A DNA stretch of 64,000 nt, from assembly GCA_023369685.1 (NCBI GenBank), contig SACZ01000001.1, forward strand, positions 1,054,381 to 1,118,380. The letters run 5' to 3'. This DNA is from Prolixibacteraceae bacterium JC049. GTDB taxonomy: Bacteria > Bacteroidota > Bacteroidia > Bacteroidales > Prolixibacteraceae. The notes under the pieces are model-generated. The model worked only from the letters and a program-made list of their open reading frames with translations, was not told the origin of the DNA and made no database searches. This document shows, in pieces, positions 1-10,600 of the stretch. A program made the translations under genes and the position numbers. Numbering within the stretch: the stretch's first letter is position 1; the number at the start of each line of letters is the position of its first letter.

Positions 1-1238
1 TCGGTACTTGGGAAAATAAGAGAGTTTGAACCAGGAACCGTTTTATCAATCTTTTCATTGGTGTAAGGAACCTGAGCTAAAGGATCTCTGGTTAAATATG
101 CTTCATTATGAAGTTTCATATAGGTGATTGGATCGGCCAGTTCAATCTCTTGGGTCGGAGTAGATATTGAATTTTCGTAACGAATAGAAAACTGGGCCTT
201 TCCTCTTTTCCCTTCCTTGGTAGTCACCAAAATTACTCCATTGGCGCCTCTCGCTCCATAAAGAGCAGTTGCAGTGGCATCTTTCATAATTGAAAAACTT
301 TCAATGTCATCAGGGTTAAGCCGTGCAAGATCCGAAGAGGTTAATTCGATGTTGTCAATTAGAATAAGAGGATCTTTTTTGTAACCAAAAGTGGTTACTC
401 CACGCACAAAGAACTCTGCATTATCCTCTCCTGGTTCTCCAGATCGTTGATATGAAATGATTCCTGCCATACTTCCTGCTAAAGCAGTCGTTAAATTGCT
501 TGAAGGAACCTTAAGTTCAGCAACATCTACCGTTTGAATAGAAGCAATAACACTTTCTTTCTTTTGTTTTCCAAAAGCAACGACAGTTACATCGGCTAAT
601 TCTTCCGACTTTTCTTGTAGTACCACATTAATGGTTGTGCGACCATTAAGTTCAACAATTTGTGATTCCATACCTATAAACGAAATATGCAATCTGTCGT
701 TTTCGTTAACGGATATGTCATAATGGCCATCAGGGTCAGTGATTACGCCACGGGTACTACCAACAATCATAATAGTAACTCCAGGAAGTGGACCACCTTC
801 AGCATCAGTAACGGTTCCGGTTATTCTTTTTTTCTCTTGTTGGGTAACAAGTGTTGTAGAGCTACTTTTAACAATAGGCTTTTTTCTGATAAGGATTACC
901 TCATTTTCAATTTTATACTCATATTCAGTTTCTTCAAGCAGTTGATCTAAGACTTGATCAAGTTGTTTGTTTTCGACTGATAGAGATATTCCTTTCACGT
1001 TTTGTAGGTCTTTCCCATTGTAAAGGAAGCCCATACCTGTTTCTTTTTCAATAGCTTTAATACAATGCTTTAGATTAGCATTCCGCAATTCTAAAGTTAC
1101 ATTGTGTTGACTTAACACGTTGGCTACAGTCGTTAGGTTTAGCATGAAAAACAGAATAATAAAATTCCACATAATTAAGTAAAATTTTTTATGAATCTTC
1201 ATTAGGGTGAAGAGTTCATAAAACAGCATTTTTTTCAT
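1..1238 (-). CDS. SusC/RagA-family TonB-dependent outer-membrane receptor, locus 1 (N-terminal part, runs off the window)
   Basis: I translated this from the ATG at 1238; the frame stays open to base 1, giving about 412 codons, so the C-terminal half of the barrel lies outside the window. An N-terminal hydrophobic stretch ends near ANVLSQ. An STN (secretin/TonB short N-terminal) domain follows at about residues 45-115, then a carboxypeptidase-regulatory-like domain at about 135-205 and the plug, with GARGANGVILVTTK and RGVTTFGYKKDPLILIDNIE. SusC proteins import glycans across the outer membrane with SusD. The STN domain marks a transducer type that contacts FecR in the periplasm, matching the fecR and ECF genes just upstream. 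The protein closely resembles the SusC proteins at 7687 and 22684. Its susD partner should lie beyond the left edge. Confidence 0.93.
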   Translation of the reverse strand, partial: MKKMLFYELFTLMKIHKKFYLIMWNFIILFFMLNLTTVANVLSQHNVTLELRNANLKHCIKAIEKETGMGFLYNGKDLQNVKGISLSVENKQLDQVLDQLLEETEYEYKIENEVILIRKKPIVKSSSTTLVTQQEKKRITGTVTDAEGGPLPGVTIMIVGSTRGVITDPDGHYDISVNENDRLHISFIGMESQIVELNGRTTINVVLQEKSEELADVTVVAFGKQKKESVIASIQTVDVAELKVPSSNLTTALAGSMAGIISYQRSGEPGEDNAEFFVRGVTTFGYKKDPLILIDNIELTSSDLARLNPDDIESFSIMKDATATALYGARGANGVILVTTKEGKRGKAQFSIRYENSISTPTQEIELADPITYMKLHNEAYLTRDPLAQVPYTNEKIDKTVPGSNSLIFPST

Positions 1239-1267
1239 AAATTTGTTTTTTAAGTTTAAGTATTACA

Positions 1268-1282
1268 GCTCTTATAAAGAGC
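1268..1282 (-). other. small hairpin in the susC leader, locus 1
   Basis: Perfect 6-bp inverted repeat (1268-1273 with 1277-1282, loop of 3) about 30 bp upstream of the susC start codon. It lies directly downstream, in transcript order, of the larger hairpin at 1291-1322. Its function is unknown; the two-hairpin layout could act as an attenuator or a processing site. Confidence 0.35.
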
Positions 1283-1290
1283 CGTTGTTT

Positions 1291-1322
1291 AAGCAGAAGG
1301 ATGGGCCAACATTCTTCTGCTT
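1291..1322 (-). terminator. hairpin between fecR and susC, locus 1
   Basis: 13-bp stem (1291-1303 with 1310-1322, one G-T pair) with a 6-nt loop, in the gap after the fecR stop. On the minus strand no long U tract follows directly, so it may be a weak terminator, an attenuator or an mRNA-stabilising end of fecR. Equivalent hairpins occur at 11231 and 26157. Confidence 0.5.
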
Positions 1323-1327
1323 TTTGT

Positions 1328-2518
1328 TTAGTTTCTAGTTTTAATCTTTACTGTTTTGTTATTTATTTCAATATCTACATTACTCACTTGTTCAATCATT
1401 TTTGCCAACGAATGAAATTCCTTGAAACGAGGAAGTATTCCAGTGAATAATTCTTTTTTTGCTGCTTCATCCAGAAAGAAAACATTGATGTCGTACCAGC
1501 GTTGCATCTTTGTCATTAAGCTTTCTAATGATTCATTGTCCATCCAGAATTTACCTTTTGCCCAGCTGCAGAACATTTTTGCATCAACATCTTTAATGGT
1601 GATGTTTTGTCGGTTCTTGTTGTAAATAAATTGCTTATCAGGAGTTAGTTTGTAGTTCTTGTTTTCAATTCCTTTTATCTTTTCAATATTTACTGCTCCA
1701 TTTAGAAGTGTTGCAATAACTCCATTGTCCGATTTATAGCATGAAATATTGAATGAGGTCCCTAGAACACGAATATTGCAATCGATAGTTTTTACAATAA
1801 ATGGGTGTTGCTTATCGTGAGCCACTTCGAAATAAGCTTCTCCTGTAAGTTCAACAATACGTTTTTTCCCATTAAATGCTACTGGGTATTTTAGTGAAGA
1901 GAGTGAATTGAGCCATACTTTGGTTCCATCAGATAAGGTGATGAAGTATTCCTTGCCATGGTCAACTTTTAGCTGGTTGTATAATATTTCTGATGTTTTT
2001 GTTTTTGGAGTAACGGGTTGGTAAGAAAGCATCAGAGAGTCATTTTTTATTTGTGTTCCATTAAGCTCTTGTAACTTGCTTATTTGCTTTGGGTGTAGGT
2101 TTATTATTTGGCCATTACTTAAAGTTAATTCGGCTTTACGCTCTCCATGAGGAATTGCCGTAAACTGAATTTCTTGAGTGTTTTTCTCCAGATAGTGAGA
2201 TACATAGACTATTGTCCCGAGAGCTGCAGCAATAGGAATAGTAATCATTGCTGCAATTCGTGCCATACGTTTTCTTTGCTCTAGGAATATAAGTTTTTTC
2301 GTTTTTTTATTTAAAAATATTTTCCATTCTTTTTCAGTGTCGAATTCAGCCAACTTATCTCTGTGTTGAAGGAATTTATCCCATTTTTCCAGATCTTCAG
2401 CTACTTTTGGATGTTTATTTCTCCATGATTTAAGAGTAATATTCTCAACGTGATTGGTTGAGTTAAATATTTTCCGTACATATAATTTTGCTATTTCAAA
2501 TTGTTCGCTAAATCTCAT
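1328..2518 (-). CDS. FecR-family anti-sigma factor, locus 1
   Basis: 396 residues. The N-terminal cytoplasmic part (about 1-85) would bind the ECF sigma factor. One membrane segment lies at about 87-107. The periplasmic part holds the FecR domain (about 180-285, with VDHGKEYFITLSDGTKVWLN and ELTGEAYFEVAHD) and a C-terminal DUF4974-like domain (about 320-395). In this family the periplasmic domain senses the STN domain of a ligand-loaded SusC and then releases the ECF sigma factor. It sits between an ECF gene (2600-3154) and susC (start 1238), the canonical order. The ATG at 2518 gives a full-length protein. Confidence 0.93.
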   Translation of the reverse strand: MRFSEQFEIAKLYVRKIFNSTNHVENITLKSWRNKHPKVAEDLEKWDKFLQHRDKLAEFDTEKEWKIFLNKKTKKLIFLEQRKRMARIAAMITIPIAAALGTIVYVSHYLEKNTQEIQFTAIPHGERKAELTLSNGQIINLHPKQISKLQELNGTQIKNDSLMLSYQPVTPKTKTSEILYNQLKVDHGKEYFITLSDGTKVWLNSLSSLKYPVAFNGKKRIVELTGEAYFEVAHDKQHPFIVKTIDCNIRVLGTSFNISCYKSDNGVIATLLNGAVNIEKIKGIENKNYKLTPDKQFIYNKNRQNITIKDVDAKMFCSWAKGKFWMDNESLESLMTKMQRWYDINVFFLDEAAKKELFTGILPRFKEFHSLAKMIEQVSNVDIEINNKTVKIKTRN

Positions 2519-2564
2519 TTCTTTTTTTCAGGTTTGGTGCGTGTCCATTAACTAAAACCCAAAA

Positions 2565-2584
2565 GAATGAAAGTAGGGTGACAC
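2565..2584 (-). promoter_or_regulatory. 20-bp element in the ECF-fecR gap, resembling 14505-14524
   Basis: Between the ECF stop and the fecR start lies gaatgaaagtagggtgacac (plus strand). It matches 17 of 20 bases at 14505-14524, upstream of a small secreted-protein gene, including an identical 11-mer TAGGGTGACAC. It may be an ECF-dependent promoter or other control element; this is inference from two copies. Confidence 0.3.
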
Positions 2585-2599
2585 CTTTCTGAAAAAAAA

Positions 2600-3154
2600 T
2601 TAGAAAAAAGGATAGAATTGAGTGAGAATGATGGTGGCAAGTTGTTTGCCTAAATTATTTCGAAGTGTCTTGTATGCCCTTAGTTTGAGTGTTTTAACTG
2701 TGTTTTGAGAGATCTTCAGTTCATTGGCAATATCTTTGTTAGAATAGCCATTTAATGTGAGTTCAATAATTTTTTTTGTTTGATTACCAAGCTTGTTTAT
2801 TTCACTATTCAGCATGCGGTAAGTTTCTTCACGTACAATTTCGGCTAAATAGTTGTCTGTTGTAAGCATTAAATTCTCTGCTTCGGACAATTCTTGATTG
2901 ACGGATTTCTTTTTAAGATAATCGAAACACTGATTTTTTACCAAAACATAAAGGTAGGCTCTAACAGCTTTTTCATTTTCGAAATCAACCTTCGACTTCC
3001 AGAGTTTGATATACGATTCTTGCACTATGTCTTTAGTTGGCTGATTATCGTTTATAAGTCGCCCTGCAAACAGACACAATGAAGGAAAGTAGTTCTTGAA
3101 AAAAGAATTAAAAAGATGACTATTTATGTCAATCTTTTTCCCTTGGAATAACAT
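2600..3154 (-). CDS. ECF-type RNA polymerase sigma factor, locus 1
   Basis: 184 residues, the usual length for Bacteroidota ECF sigma factors paired with FecR. Region 2 is visible at about 20-85 (DIVQESYIKLW). Region 4 is at about 120-170, ending in the helix-turn-helix IANELKISQNTVKTLKLRAY. It should redirect RNA polymerase to the promoter of the downstream susC operon when released by the neighbouring FecR. It is the first gene of locus 1, 81 bp from fecR. The C terminus is hydrophobic (LATIILTQFYPFF), as often seen in this group. Confidence 0.93.
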   Translation of the reverse strand: MLFQGKKIDINSHLFNSFFKNYFPSLCLFAGRLINDNQPTKDIVQESYIKLWKSKVDFENEKAVRAYLYVLVKNQCFDYLKKKSVNQELSEAENLMLTTDNYLAEIVREETYRMLNSEINKLGNQTKKIIELTLNGYSNKDIANELKISQNTVKTLKLRAYKTLRNNLGKQLATIILTQFYPFF

Positions 3155-3235
3155 GATAGATTAATTTAAGCTGGGTAAAAGTAATTACTTTTTTGAATTT
3201 TTAGTAGTGATTACGAAAATGATAATAATAAAACG

Positions 3236-3264
3236 AGAGGCTACATACAAACGATGTAGCCTCT
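3236..3264 (-). terminator. terminator of the locus 2 susCD operon
   Basis: Perfect 11-bp stem (3236-3246 with 3254-3264) and 7-nt loop, about 60 bp past the stop of the gene at 3322. On the minus strand it is followed by a T-rich stretch, as in an intrinsic terminator. Confidence 0.75.
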
Positions 3265-3321
3265 GCCTGAACTAACTAAATATACTATCTCAATGATAGA
3301 AATTAAATGATGAATGGGTAA

Positions 3322-4509
3322 TTATCTTTCCCAAAGAGTAATTTCTCCCAGGTTTAAGTACTTTCCATTATCCCAAATGTTACCAATACGAAGACGTACA
3401 TATCGTCCTTCAGGAATTTCAGAATCAAACTTTAATTCAATTACTCCGTGACCGCCTGGTTTAATGGTGCCTTGGTGGATGGCAATGCGGTGCCAACCTT
3501 TCGACTTAGCTTCTGCTTCCCAGCCTTCATCTTGGCAGTTGAGTTCGGTATCGGCACCTTCAATATTATCTGTAATCCAGATGTCCATATTCTGAGGAAT
3601 GCGTAATGGTTGACCAGGACGACCATCGATTTTTATACGTGATAGTTTGGCATTTCTACCTAGATCGAAAGTGAATGTACATGGAGGTCCATCGTTCCAC
3701 TGTCCGGTATGGTAGAAGTTACCACTATTCAATGCATTATCGAATAGTTTATCAACACTACCGCCCCATGAACGTCCTCTGTTGTCTTTGGTTAAAGCAT
3801 GTTCTTTGATCAATTTCTTATTGTAAAGAAATTCTTCCGGAAGCACAAGTTTGCTTGGGTTGACTTTAAACGTGTCAATGGCATTTTCTCTTGGAAGATA
3901 AAATGTTTCGAAAGTAACATCTTTGGAAAGATCAACATCGGCTAAAATGGTTGTTAGGTCTTCTTTTCCCAATTTTTCCATTTTAGTTTCTCCTGCCTTG
4001 TTAGTATAGAAAAGATTCATTCCTAAATCTTCACCTGCTTTTTCCCAGTTGATAACCAGATTGCCTTTATCGTCTCGTGATACAACAGGAATGCGATTAA
4101 TTAAACGACTTTGGTATCGCTCTCCAAAAACAGTTGTAACTGCTTCAACCGGCACACTCTTCATGTTTTGACTGTTACGGTTGTAGATATTGAATACGTA
4201 ATCTTTCTCTGGTAAATTATTAATATCGAAAGTTAATGTGTCAATTTCATGCGTCTTACTGATATCGAAGACCACAGAATCGGCACCATTGTTATAGGTA
4301 ATAACTGTTTGTTCGATTTTAGGATCGCTAATCAATAAATAATTAAATCGAACACGGTTTTTTCCCGGTAATACTTCCAAAGAATCGACTCTTTGCAGAT
4401 AAACGGTTTCTCCTAAATCGAGATACTTATCACTCAAATCGTTCATATCCTTGCATGAAATAGCTATTCCTGCAATTAAAATGAGAATGATATATATGTT
4501 TTTCTTCAT
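3322..4509 (-). CDS. DUF4998-type surface lipoprotein with C-terminal discoidin-like domain, locus 2
   Basis: 395 residues. It has a lipoprotein signal ending in AGIAISC (Cys at about 19). A DUF4998-like domain follows (about 20-230), recognisable by KDMNDLSDKYLDLGETVYLQ near the N terminus. The C-terminal F5/8 type C (discoidin)-like fold is at about 255-395, with WGGSVDKLFDN, FTFDLG and GRYVRLRIGNIWDNGKYLNLGEITLW. Proteins in this position after susD usually act as surface glycan-binding proteins, and the discoidin fold fits carbohydrate binding. It is the last gene of the locus 2 operon and a paralogue of the gene at 18266. The ligand cannot be read from the sequence. Confidence 0.83.
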   Translation of the reverse strand: MKKNIYIILILIAGIAISCKDMNDLSDKYLDLGETVYLQRVDSLEVLPGKNRVRFNYLLISDPKIEQTVITYNNGADSVVFDISKTHEIDTLTFDINNLPEKDYVFNIYNRNSQNMKSVPVEAVTTVFGERYQSRLINRIPVVSRDDKGNLVINWEKAGEDLGMNLFYTNKAGETKMEKLGKEDLTTILADVDLSKDVTFETFYLPRENAIDTFKVNPSKLVLPEEFLYNKKLIKEHALTKDNRGRSWGGSVDKLFDNALNSGNFYHTGQWNDGPPCTFTFDLGRNAKLSRIKIDGRPGQPLRIPQNMDIWITDNIEGADTELNCQDEGWEAEAKSKGWHRIAIHQGTIKPGGHGVIELKFDSEIPEGRYVRLRIGNIWDNGKYLNLGEITLWER

Positions 4510-4536
4510 CTGTTTAAATTTTTAGATTTCTACAAC

Positions 4537-4560
4537 TTCAGTTTAATAGTATAAACTGAA
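4537..4560 (-). other. intergenic hairpin before the distal lipoprotein gene
   Basis: 9-bp perfect stem (4537-4545 with 4552-4560) and 6-nt loop in the 65-bp gap between the two SusE/F-position genes of locus 2. The U tract is weak, so partial termination or mRNA stabilisation between operon genes is likelier than full termination. Confidence 0.4.
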
Positions 4561-4574
4561 ATTTTGAAGTGGAA

Positions 4575-5747
4575 TTAATTGGTTGCATATTCTCCCCAGA
4601 ATCTTAACTCACAGAAATGAACTCCAGTTGGTGGTCCTAACCACGTTTCAGTAATTCTAAGCTGAATAAACCGAACAGCAGGTATACCACTTGGCATTAA
4701 ATATTCGTGACCGGCACTGGCTGCATCTTTATCTTCTTGTGTAGTTTGTCCTAAAGGAAGCCCACTTGGTTTGAACATTTCGAAATCGCCAAAGTGTACC
4801 CAACTATCTTTATCATCAGGATTATTGGAACCATATACTTGCCATTTTCTAGGGTTGCCGTTTCCGTAGCGAGCAATATTGTTACGTTGCCATAGTTTAA
4901 AACGACTTAGCGTAATAGCTTTCTCTTTTCCTATGTCGATGGTAAGCTGTGCATATCCTTCATTTACAGTTGTTGATCCTGTGTGATAACCAGGTTCACC
5001 CACTTTACCATCCCAAAGGTGATGAACGTGCCATCCATGAGCACTTGGATCATCGGTTGGAAGATTCGCAGCTCTAAATGTACTATAATCTGCTTCTACC
5101 TCATAGTAAGGAGTTAGCGTCGCAAAAAGGGTATCGCTTAAGTTGCCATATTTGTCGGAAACATAAGCACCGAAAACAGTTTCTTCGGCTTTATGTCCGC
5201 GTGCAATTACGAATCCTTCCTCTTGTTGAACGAATTGAGCAAAAGAGTCTTTGTAGTTGCCATATTCATCTTTGGAGATGATAATAATTCCTACCTGAGC
5301 TTTGTCTTGATTGGTGTAAGTAACACGTGGCCCTCCAAAGTCTTTTGTCATTTCTAATGACTCAAAAACTTTAATAATTGGAGACTTTAGTGGAGTAGCT
5401 TTTATGTGATGTGGCTCCGACTGTTGCCCCGCACGGTTAAAAGTGGTCAAAGTAATGTCATACTCTCTTTCTTCCAGAAAGCCGTTAATCTCCAGGAAAT
5501 TATTGTAAAGACTAGACTTGACAAAAACAGTTTTATTTTGCTGATTAATGTATTCCGCTTGTACATATAGAAAATCATTTTGGTCGGGAATTGAGTACTG
5601 AATTTTTACAGCACCGGGCATTCCAATTACGCTGATATTATCGACCATTTGAGGTGCAATACCATTGTTTTTTTCGGAATCATCATCGCATGCAACAAAT
5701 GTTAAAATAAATGCAATGAATATTGATTGTAAAATATATCGTTTCAT
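4575..5747 (-). CDS. DUF4959/DUF5126/DUF5000-type surface lipoprotein, locus 2
   Basis: About 390 residues from the ATG at 5747 (MKRYILQSIF). This start gives a clean lipoprotein signal ending FVAC; an upstream in-frame ATG at 5771 would add eight residues and overlap the susD stop. The layout matches DUF4959 (about 30-120), DUF5126 (about 125-215) and a C-terminal DUF5000/discoidin-like domain (about 230-390), with LTIDIGKEKAITLSRFKLWQ and HFCELRFWGE. Family members follow susD in polysaccharide-utilisation loci and are thought to bind glycans at the cell surface. Paralogue of the gene at 19524. It is 17 bp from susD, so translational coupling is plausible. Confidence 0.87.
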   Translation of the reverse strand: MKRYILQSIFIAFILTFVACDDDSEKNNGIAPQMVDNISVIGMPGAVKIQYSIPDQNDFLYVQAEYINQQNKTVFVKSSLYNNFLEINGFLEEREYDITLTTFNRAGQQSEPHHIKATPLKSPIIKVFESLEMTKDFGGPRVTYTNQDKAQVGIIIISKDEYGNYKDSFAQFVQQEEGFVIARGHKAEETVFGAYVSDKYGNLSDTLFATLTPYYEVEADYSTFRAANLPTDDPSAHGWHVHHLWDGKVGEPGYHTGSTTVNEGYAQLTIDIGKEKAITLSRFKLWQRNNIARYGNGNPRKWQVYGSNNPDDKDSWVHFGDFEMFKPSGLPLGQTTQEDKDAASAGHEYLMPSGIPAVRFIQLRITETWLGPPTGVHFCELRFWGEYATN

Positions 5748-5764
5748 ATTCTGAAATTTAAAGA

Positions 5765-7678
5765 TTACCATCCAAATGTTTGTCCTACTTCACTATCTCT
5801 AAGTACTTCACTGTCTTCAATAGGTGCGAAATAGTGCTTCAATGAACTTTGTGATTCGTGTAAGTCAATCACACGATAGAAATCCTCTGGTGTCTTTCCG
5901 TATAGATTCCAGCCTTTGATTGGTGTATTTAGATCTTTCAATAGTAATTTCCATCTTCTTAAGTCCCAGTAGCGTTGTCCTTCAAAAGCTAATTCAATAC
6001 TACGCTCTTGTTGGATAATTTCTCTTAACCCATCTTTACTGGCAGGTTTACTCGGGAATTTACTGTATTTGCTCCAGGCATCTTCTACTCCTTCTAATCC
6101 TGCTCTTTTACGAACTAGGTCGATGTAATTGAATACTTCTGCGCTTGGGCCTGCGGATTCATTCAATGCTTCGGCATATAACAGATAAATGTCTGCCAAA
6201 CGAATTAGTGGGAATGGATATTGGGTAACAGATAATCCATTTTTATTTGCCACATTTTTAAAGTGAGCCAATTTCTTCAAGTGGATACCCGTTTCGCTGA
6301 AGCGTGAGATTCCCATTTTCCCGGAATGTTCTTTGAACTTACTGTGTAGACCATACATAAAATCTTCTTCTGCAGGGTCATCAGAGAAGTGCCCTTGTCC
6401 GAACCAATAACCTCGGTCGATTCCCATTGATGCATAGAAGCGAGGTTCGCGGAATTGATTGTAGTTGGCAACAACTGATCCAGGAATGATCTCTTTCTTT
6501 TGATCTTGCGATTCGGATAATTCGAAGCGGTTTTTGTAATCCCAATTATTGTCTTCATCGATGGGAACACCATGATTGGTGTAGAATTTATTGGCAATAT
6601 TCAATGTTGGTGCTACACTTCCAAAGATATTTGCATTTCCCAAAATTGTAGGATCAACACGAGTCATCGCCAGCTTCTGCATATGGTTAACCGGAGCAAT
6701 ACTAAGTCCCCAGATTAATTCTCGGTTCCATGGATCACAAATGCTTTGGCGAATGTTCATTCGTGTATTTATTGTGTCACCTATATCGTAAAGATCAGCT
6801 TCTTTGAAATAATATAATTCGTTTTTGGCAGCATGTGCTGCATCGATTGCTTCTTTACAAGCAGTTGCGGCCAATTCCCATTTTTGATTATCGAACGAAG
6901 GATTGATTAACACTTCGTCTTTACTATTTTTCCAGGTATTGTAATCTTCGTTTCCATTGAATAGCGGACTGGCAGCAGTTACCAAAACTTTTGCTTTTAA
7001 TGCTTTGGCAACGGCTTGTGTTGGTCTACCTAATTCATCAACTGGGTTCATGAAATCTTCTGGTAGGTCGGTTACACACTCATCCAGCAATGCAACAATT
7101 TTACTTACAACTACATCAACTGGTTGGCGAGTATTCTTTACCTCTTCAACTCCCGCATCGATGGGGATATTCTCATCAACAAATGGAATTGGACCATACA
7201 TTCTAAGTAGGTAGAAATGATAATAGGCTTTCAAGAATTTTACCTCAGCTTTCCAGCGGGCACGTTCTGAATCGTCTAGATCGACAGTAAGGTGGATGTT
7301 ATTTAGGAAGATATTACAATATCTGATTCCTTGCCAAAGAGGCTGACCTCCACGGTCTCCTTTCCAATAATCACAGTATGGATTGATTGTATTTTGATTA
7401 CCCAACCCAACCTGAAAACTATTGGAGTTCAATTCGTGAATGGGTTGGAAATGCCATAGCTCGTCGCCTCCCATCATTGCGATATCACTACCCACATCAC
7501 CCACACGAGGCAAGTAGCTAAAGCAGGTGAATAGGTTCTTTTCGGCATTCACTCTCATTTTAAACGATTTCTCTGATGTGGCAATATCATCGGGAACGAT
7601 ATCCAGATAATCCTGACATCCAAAGAAGCTAATGATTAAGAAATAGCTGAATATTTTGAATATTTTATTAGTCATCAT
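5765..7678 (-). CDS. SusD/RagB-family outer-membrane lipoprotein, locus 2
   Basis: 637 residues, a usual SusD length. The lipoprotein signal ends ISFFGC (Cys at about 21) and continues QDYLDIVPDD, the classical SusD opening. The TPR-like helical scaffold includes FLKAYYHFYLLRMYGPIPF (about 150). The C-terminal region has RLADIYLLYAEALNE (about 500) and QERSIELAFEGQRYWDLRRW (about 560-580). SusD forms a hinged lid on SusC and captures glycans. It starts 8 bp after susC, as expected for a co-transcribed pair, and is a paralogue of the protein at 20791. Confidence 0.95.
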   Translation of the reverse strand: MMTNKIFKIFSYFLIISFFGCQDYLDIVPDDIATSEKSFKMRVNAEKNLFTCFSYLPRVGDVGSDIAMMGGDELWHFQPIHELNSNSFQVGLGNQNTINPYCDYWKGDRGGQPLWQGIRYCNIFLNNIHLTVDLDDSERARWKAEVKFLKAYYHFYLLRMYGPIPFVDENIPIDAGVEEVKNTRQPVDVVVSKIVALLDECVTDLPEDFMNPVDELGRPTQAVAKALKAKVLVTAASPLFNGNEDYNTWKNSKDEVLINPSFDNQKWELAATACKEAIDAAHAAKNELYYFKEADLYDIGDTINTRMNIRQSICDPWNRELIWGLSIAPVNHMQKLAMTRVDPTILGNANIFGSVAPTLNIANKFYTNHGVPIDEDNNWDYKNRFELSESQDQKKEIIPGSVVANYNQFREPRFYASMGIDRGYWFGQGHFSDDPAEEDFMYGLHSKFKEHSGKMGISRFSETGIHLKKLAHFKNVANKNGLSVTQYPFPLIRLADIYLLYAEALNESAGPSAEVFNYIDLVRKRAGLEGVEDAWSKYSKFPSKPASKDGLREIIQQERSIELAFEGQRYWDLRRWKLLLKDLNTPIKGWNLYGKTPEDFYRVIDLHESQSSLKHYFAPIEDSEVLRDSEVGQTFGW

Positions 7679-7686
7679 TTTCAGAA

Positions 7687-10600
7687 TTAGAAGTTAATTT
7701 GAATACCAGTATTTAATACTCTTTGTACCGGATAACCTAATCCGTTGCTGGCCATCTCAGGATCCCAAAGCTTAAATTTACTCCATACAGCCAGGTTCAA
7801 TCCACTTACATAGAAGCGTAGTCGACTGCATTTAATTTTGCGTGTAAACTTTTTAGGTAATGTATAACCCATTTCCAACGATTTCAAACGAAGGAATGAT
7901 CCATCTTGCATCCACCAGGTACTGGTTTGTGCATTGTTGGGTACTGATTCGCTGCTTAAGCGAGGCCAGAATGCGTCTGTTTTGGGATTACTTTCACTCC
8001 AATAATCATCGGCAATTACTTTTAATACTTGATGGTTACCTTTTTTATTTTTTAGTTCATCAGAAGAGAATGCGTCTTTATTGTAAATAAATGGCGCAAT
8101 CTTATTTGGATCAATAAAGAATGATTCATTGGCAAGGCCTTGGAAGAAACATGAAACATCGAAATTCTTGTATCCGAAACTGAAACCGAAACCGTAAACG
8201 ATTTCTGGGCTACGAGAGTTACCGATAGGTACCTTGTCGGCTTCGTTGATTACCATATCGCCATTAATGTCTTTGTATTTAATATCTCCAGCCATAGGTG
8301 GTTTAGAGAACATTTGGCGAGGGCTGTTATCAATGTCCTGTTGATCGATAAACAGACGTTCTGCAACATACCCCCATGTTTGTCCTAAGCTGTAACCTAC
8401 TTTACTTCTGTATGGTTCTGGGTAGGCTGGTTCTTCGGTTACTTCCATTTTACTGGTAGCATACGTAAAGTTACCGCGAGCAGTTAACCACATGCCATTG
8501 CCCCAACGCTTATTCCAGTCGATACTGGCATCCAATCCTTTTGCACTGGCTTCACCCACATTGGCCTGGATTTTAGCACTTGTTCCCATCGTTGCAGGAA
8601 TATATGAGCGAGACATTAAGATGTTAGTTCTTCTTTCTGTAAAATAATCCAACTGAACTTCCAGGTTGTCGAAAAGACCAATTTCAAGACCTAAATTGGC
8701 TTTTTTAGCCAATTCCCAGGTGATATTAGCATTGGAATAGCGGTCGATTGTTACACCATTTCTATTGTAACCGAATAGTTCTCCAAATCGAGCTCCTCTA
8801 CCGCCATTGTTCATGTTCACTTTTGAAATGTAGAAGAAACGATCGTTTGGATCTCCAATGGCATCGTTACCTACCAATCCATAAGTAAATTTAGCTTTCA
8901 GTTTGTTTACTTTTTTCTTCAGATTTTCGAAGAATGGTTCGTTACTAACCAACCAGGCAGCACCAGCAGAAGGGAAGAATCCAAATCGGTGATCACTATC
9001 GAAACGTTCCGAACCGTTGTATCCGAAGTTAAATTCTGAGAAATACCTCGATTTATAGTTGTAAGTAAAACGACCACTAAGTCCAAGGTTTCTTTGTTCC
9101 AAACTACTTTGCAAACTACCTGCATTGGCCGATTTGTATTCGCGCATAGTAGCCACAAGCATACCACTTACTCCATGATCTTCATTAAAAGTCTGATCGT
9201 AATTTAATCGGAATTCACCGTAATATGAGGTGTTTACTTTCTTTCCACCCTCTGTATAACTCAGGTAATCAGTTCCAGCGTCCTGATTGATATTGGCTAG
9301 CGTAAAATTCTTTGTTCCATAATCGTATAAACCTACCGTATAGTAGAATGGATTATAAGAACGAGTTACACTGAATTCGCTATAGCGATTGGTAGACCCC
9401 AGGAATCGGGCTCTTAGACCTTTAGTGATGAAACTTAAGTCCTGTGTTAATTCCATTTGTACCAACATCAGTGTTTTACTGTAGTCTTTATAACCACGTA
9501 CCATTTCGGCATAAGGGTTTAAGTAACCACCTTTGTCGTAATTACCAAAGCGAATATGCTCAACGAATTTCGTATCGTCAGTAGCAGGATAGTAGGCTGG
9601 GAAAAGAACAGGATTGGCAGCTAATACCGATCGATATACTTCTCCACCACCTTGCATTGGACCACGATAGTCGTCGAATGTACCATGGAAGCGAACAGCG
9701 GCCTTTGTTGTTTTGGTTACATTAATATTGATGTTGGAACGAAGTAAATACTTCTTCAAGTCGATATTACTGTTGAAACTGCTGTTACCTGCATTTTTCA
9801 GAATACCATTGTCTTGAGTAAATGATCCGGCAATGTAGTACTGGCTCACTTTTCCACCACCAGATACATTGAAGTTAAATCGTTGGTTGATTGCTTTGTC
9901 CTTAATCAACATCTCTTTCCAGTCTACTTGAGGGAAAGCAATTGGATTTTCTCCTTTTTCGGTCATATAAACTCTACTGGCCGAATAAGGTGCTTCTGCT
10001 AATGGGTCACGTGTTAAAACCGATTCGTTGTGCATTTTCATAAATGTAATCGGATCAGCCAGCTCAATATCCTTGGTCGGACTACTGATAGAGTTTTCGA
10101 AACGGAACGAGAATTTGGCTTTCCCTTCGGTTCCCGATTTAGTGGTAACCAAAATTACACCGTTGGCTCCACGTGCACCATAAAGAGCAGTTGCAGTAGC
10201 ATCTTTCATAATCGAGAAACTTTCTACATCATCCGGATTTAGTCGGGCTAAATCGGCCGATGAAAGCTCAATACCATCGATTAGAATAAGTGGATCTTTT
10301 TTGTAACCAAAAGTGGTAACACCGCGAACAAAGAATTCTGCATTGTCCTGTCCTGGTTCTCCGCTTCGCTGATAGGAGATAACTCCTGACATTTTTCCGG
10401 CAAGAGCAGTGGTAAGGTTACTGGTAGGCATCTTTAACTCACCTGGCTTTACTGTAGTAACAGATGCCAATACACTTTCTTTCTTCTGCTTACCAAATGC
10501 CACAACAGTAACATCATCCAGTTCTTCCGATTTATCTTGAAGAATAACATTAATGGTTGTTTTTCCATTAACATCTATTTCTTGTGTTGTCATTCCAATG

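Noticed and set aside
687-950. Plus-strand open frames opposite susC of locus 1 (also 739-945)
   Set aside because: They overlap the conserved carboxypeptidase-like and STN coding region on the minus strand and encode nothing recognisable.
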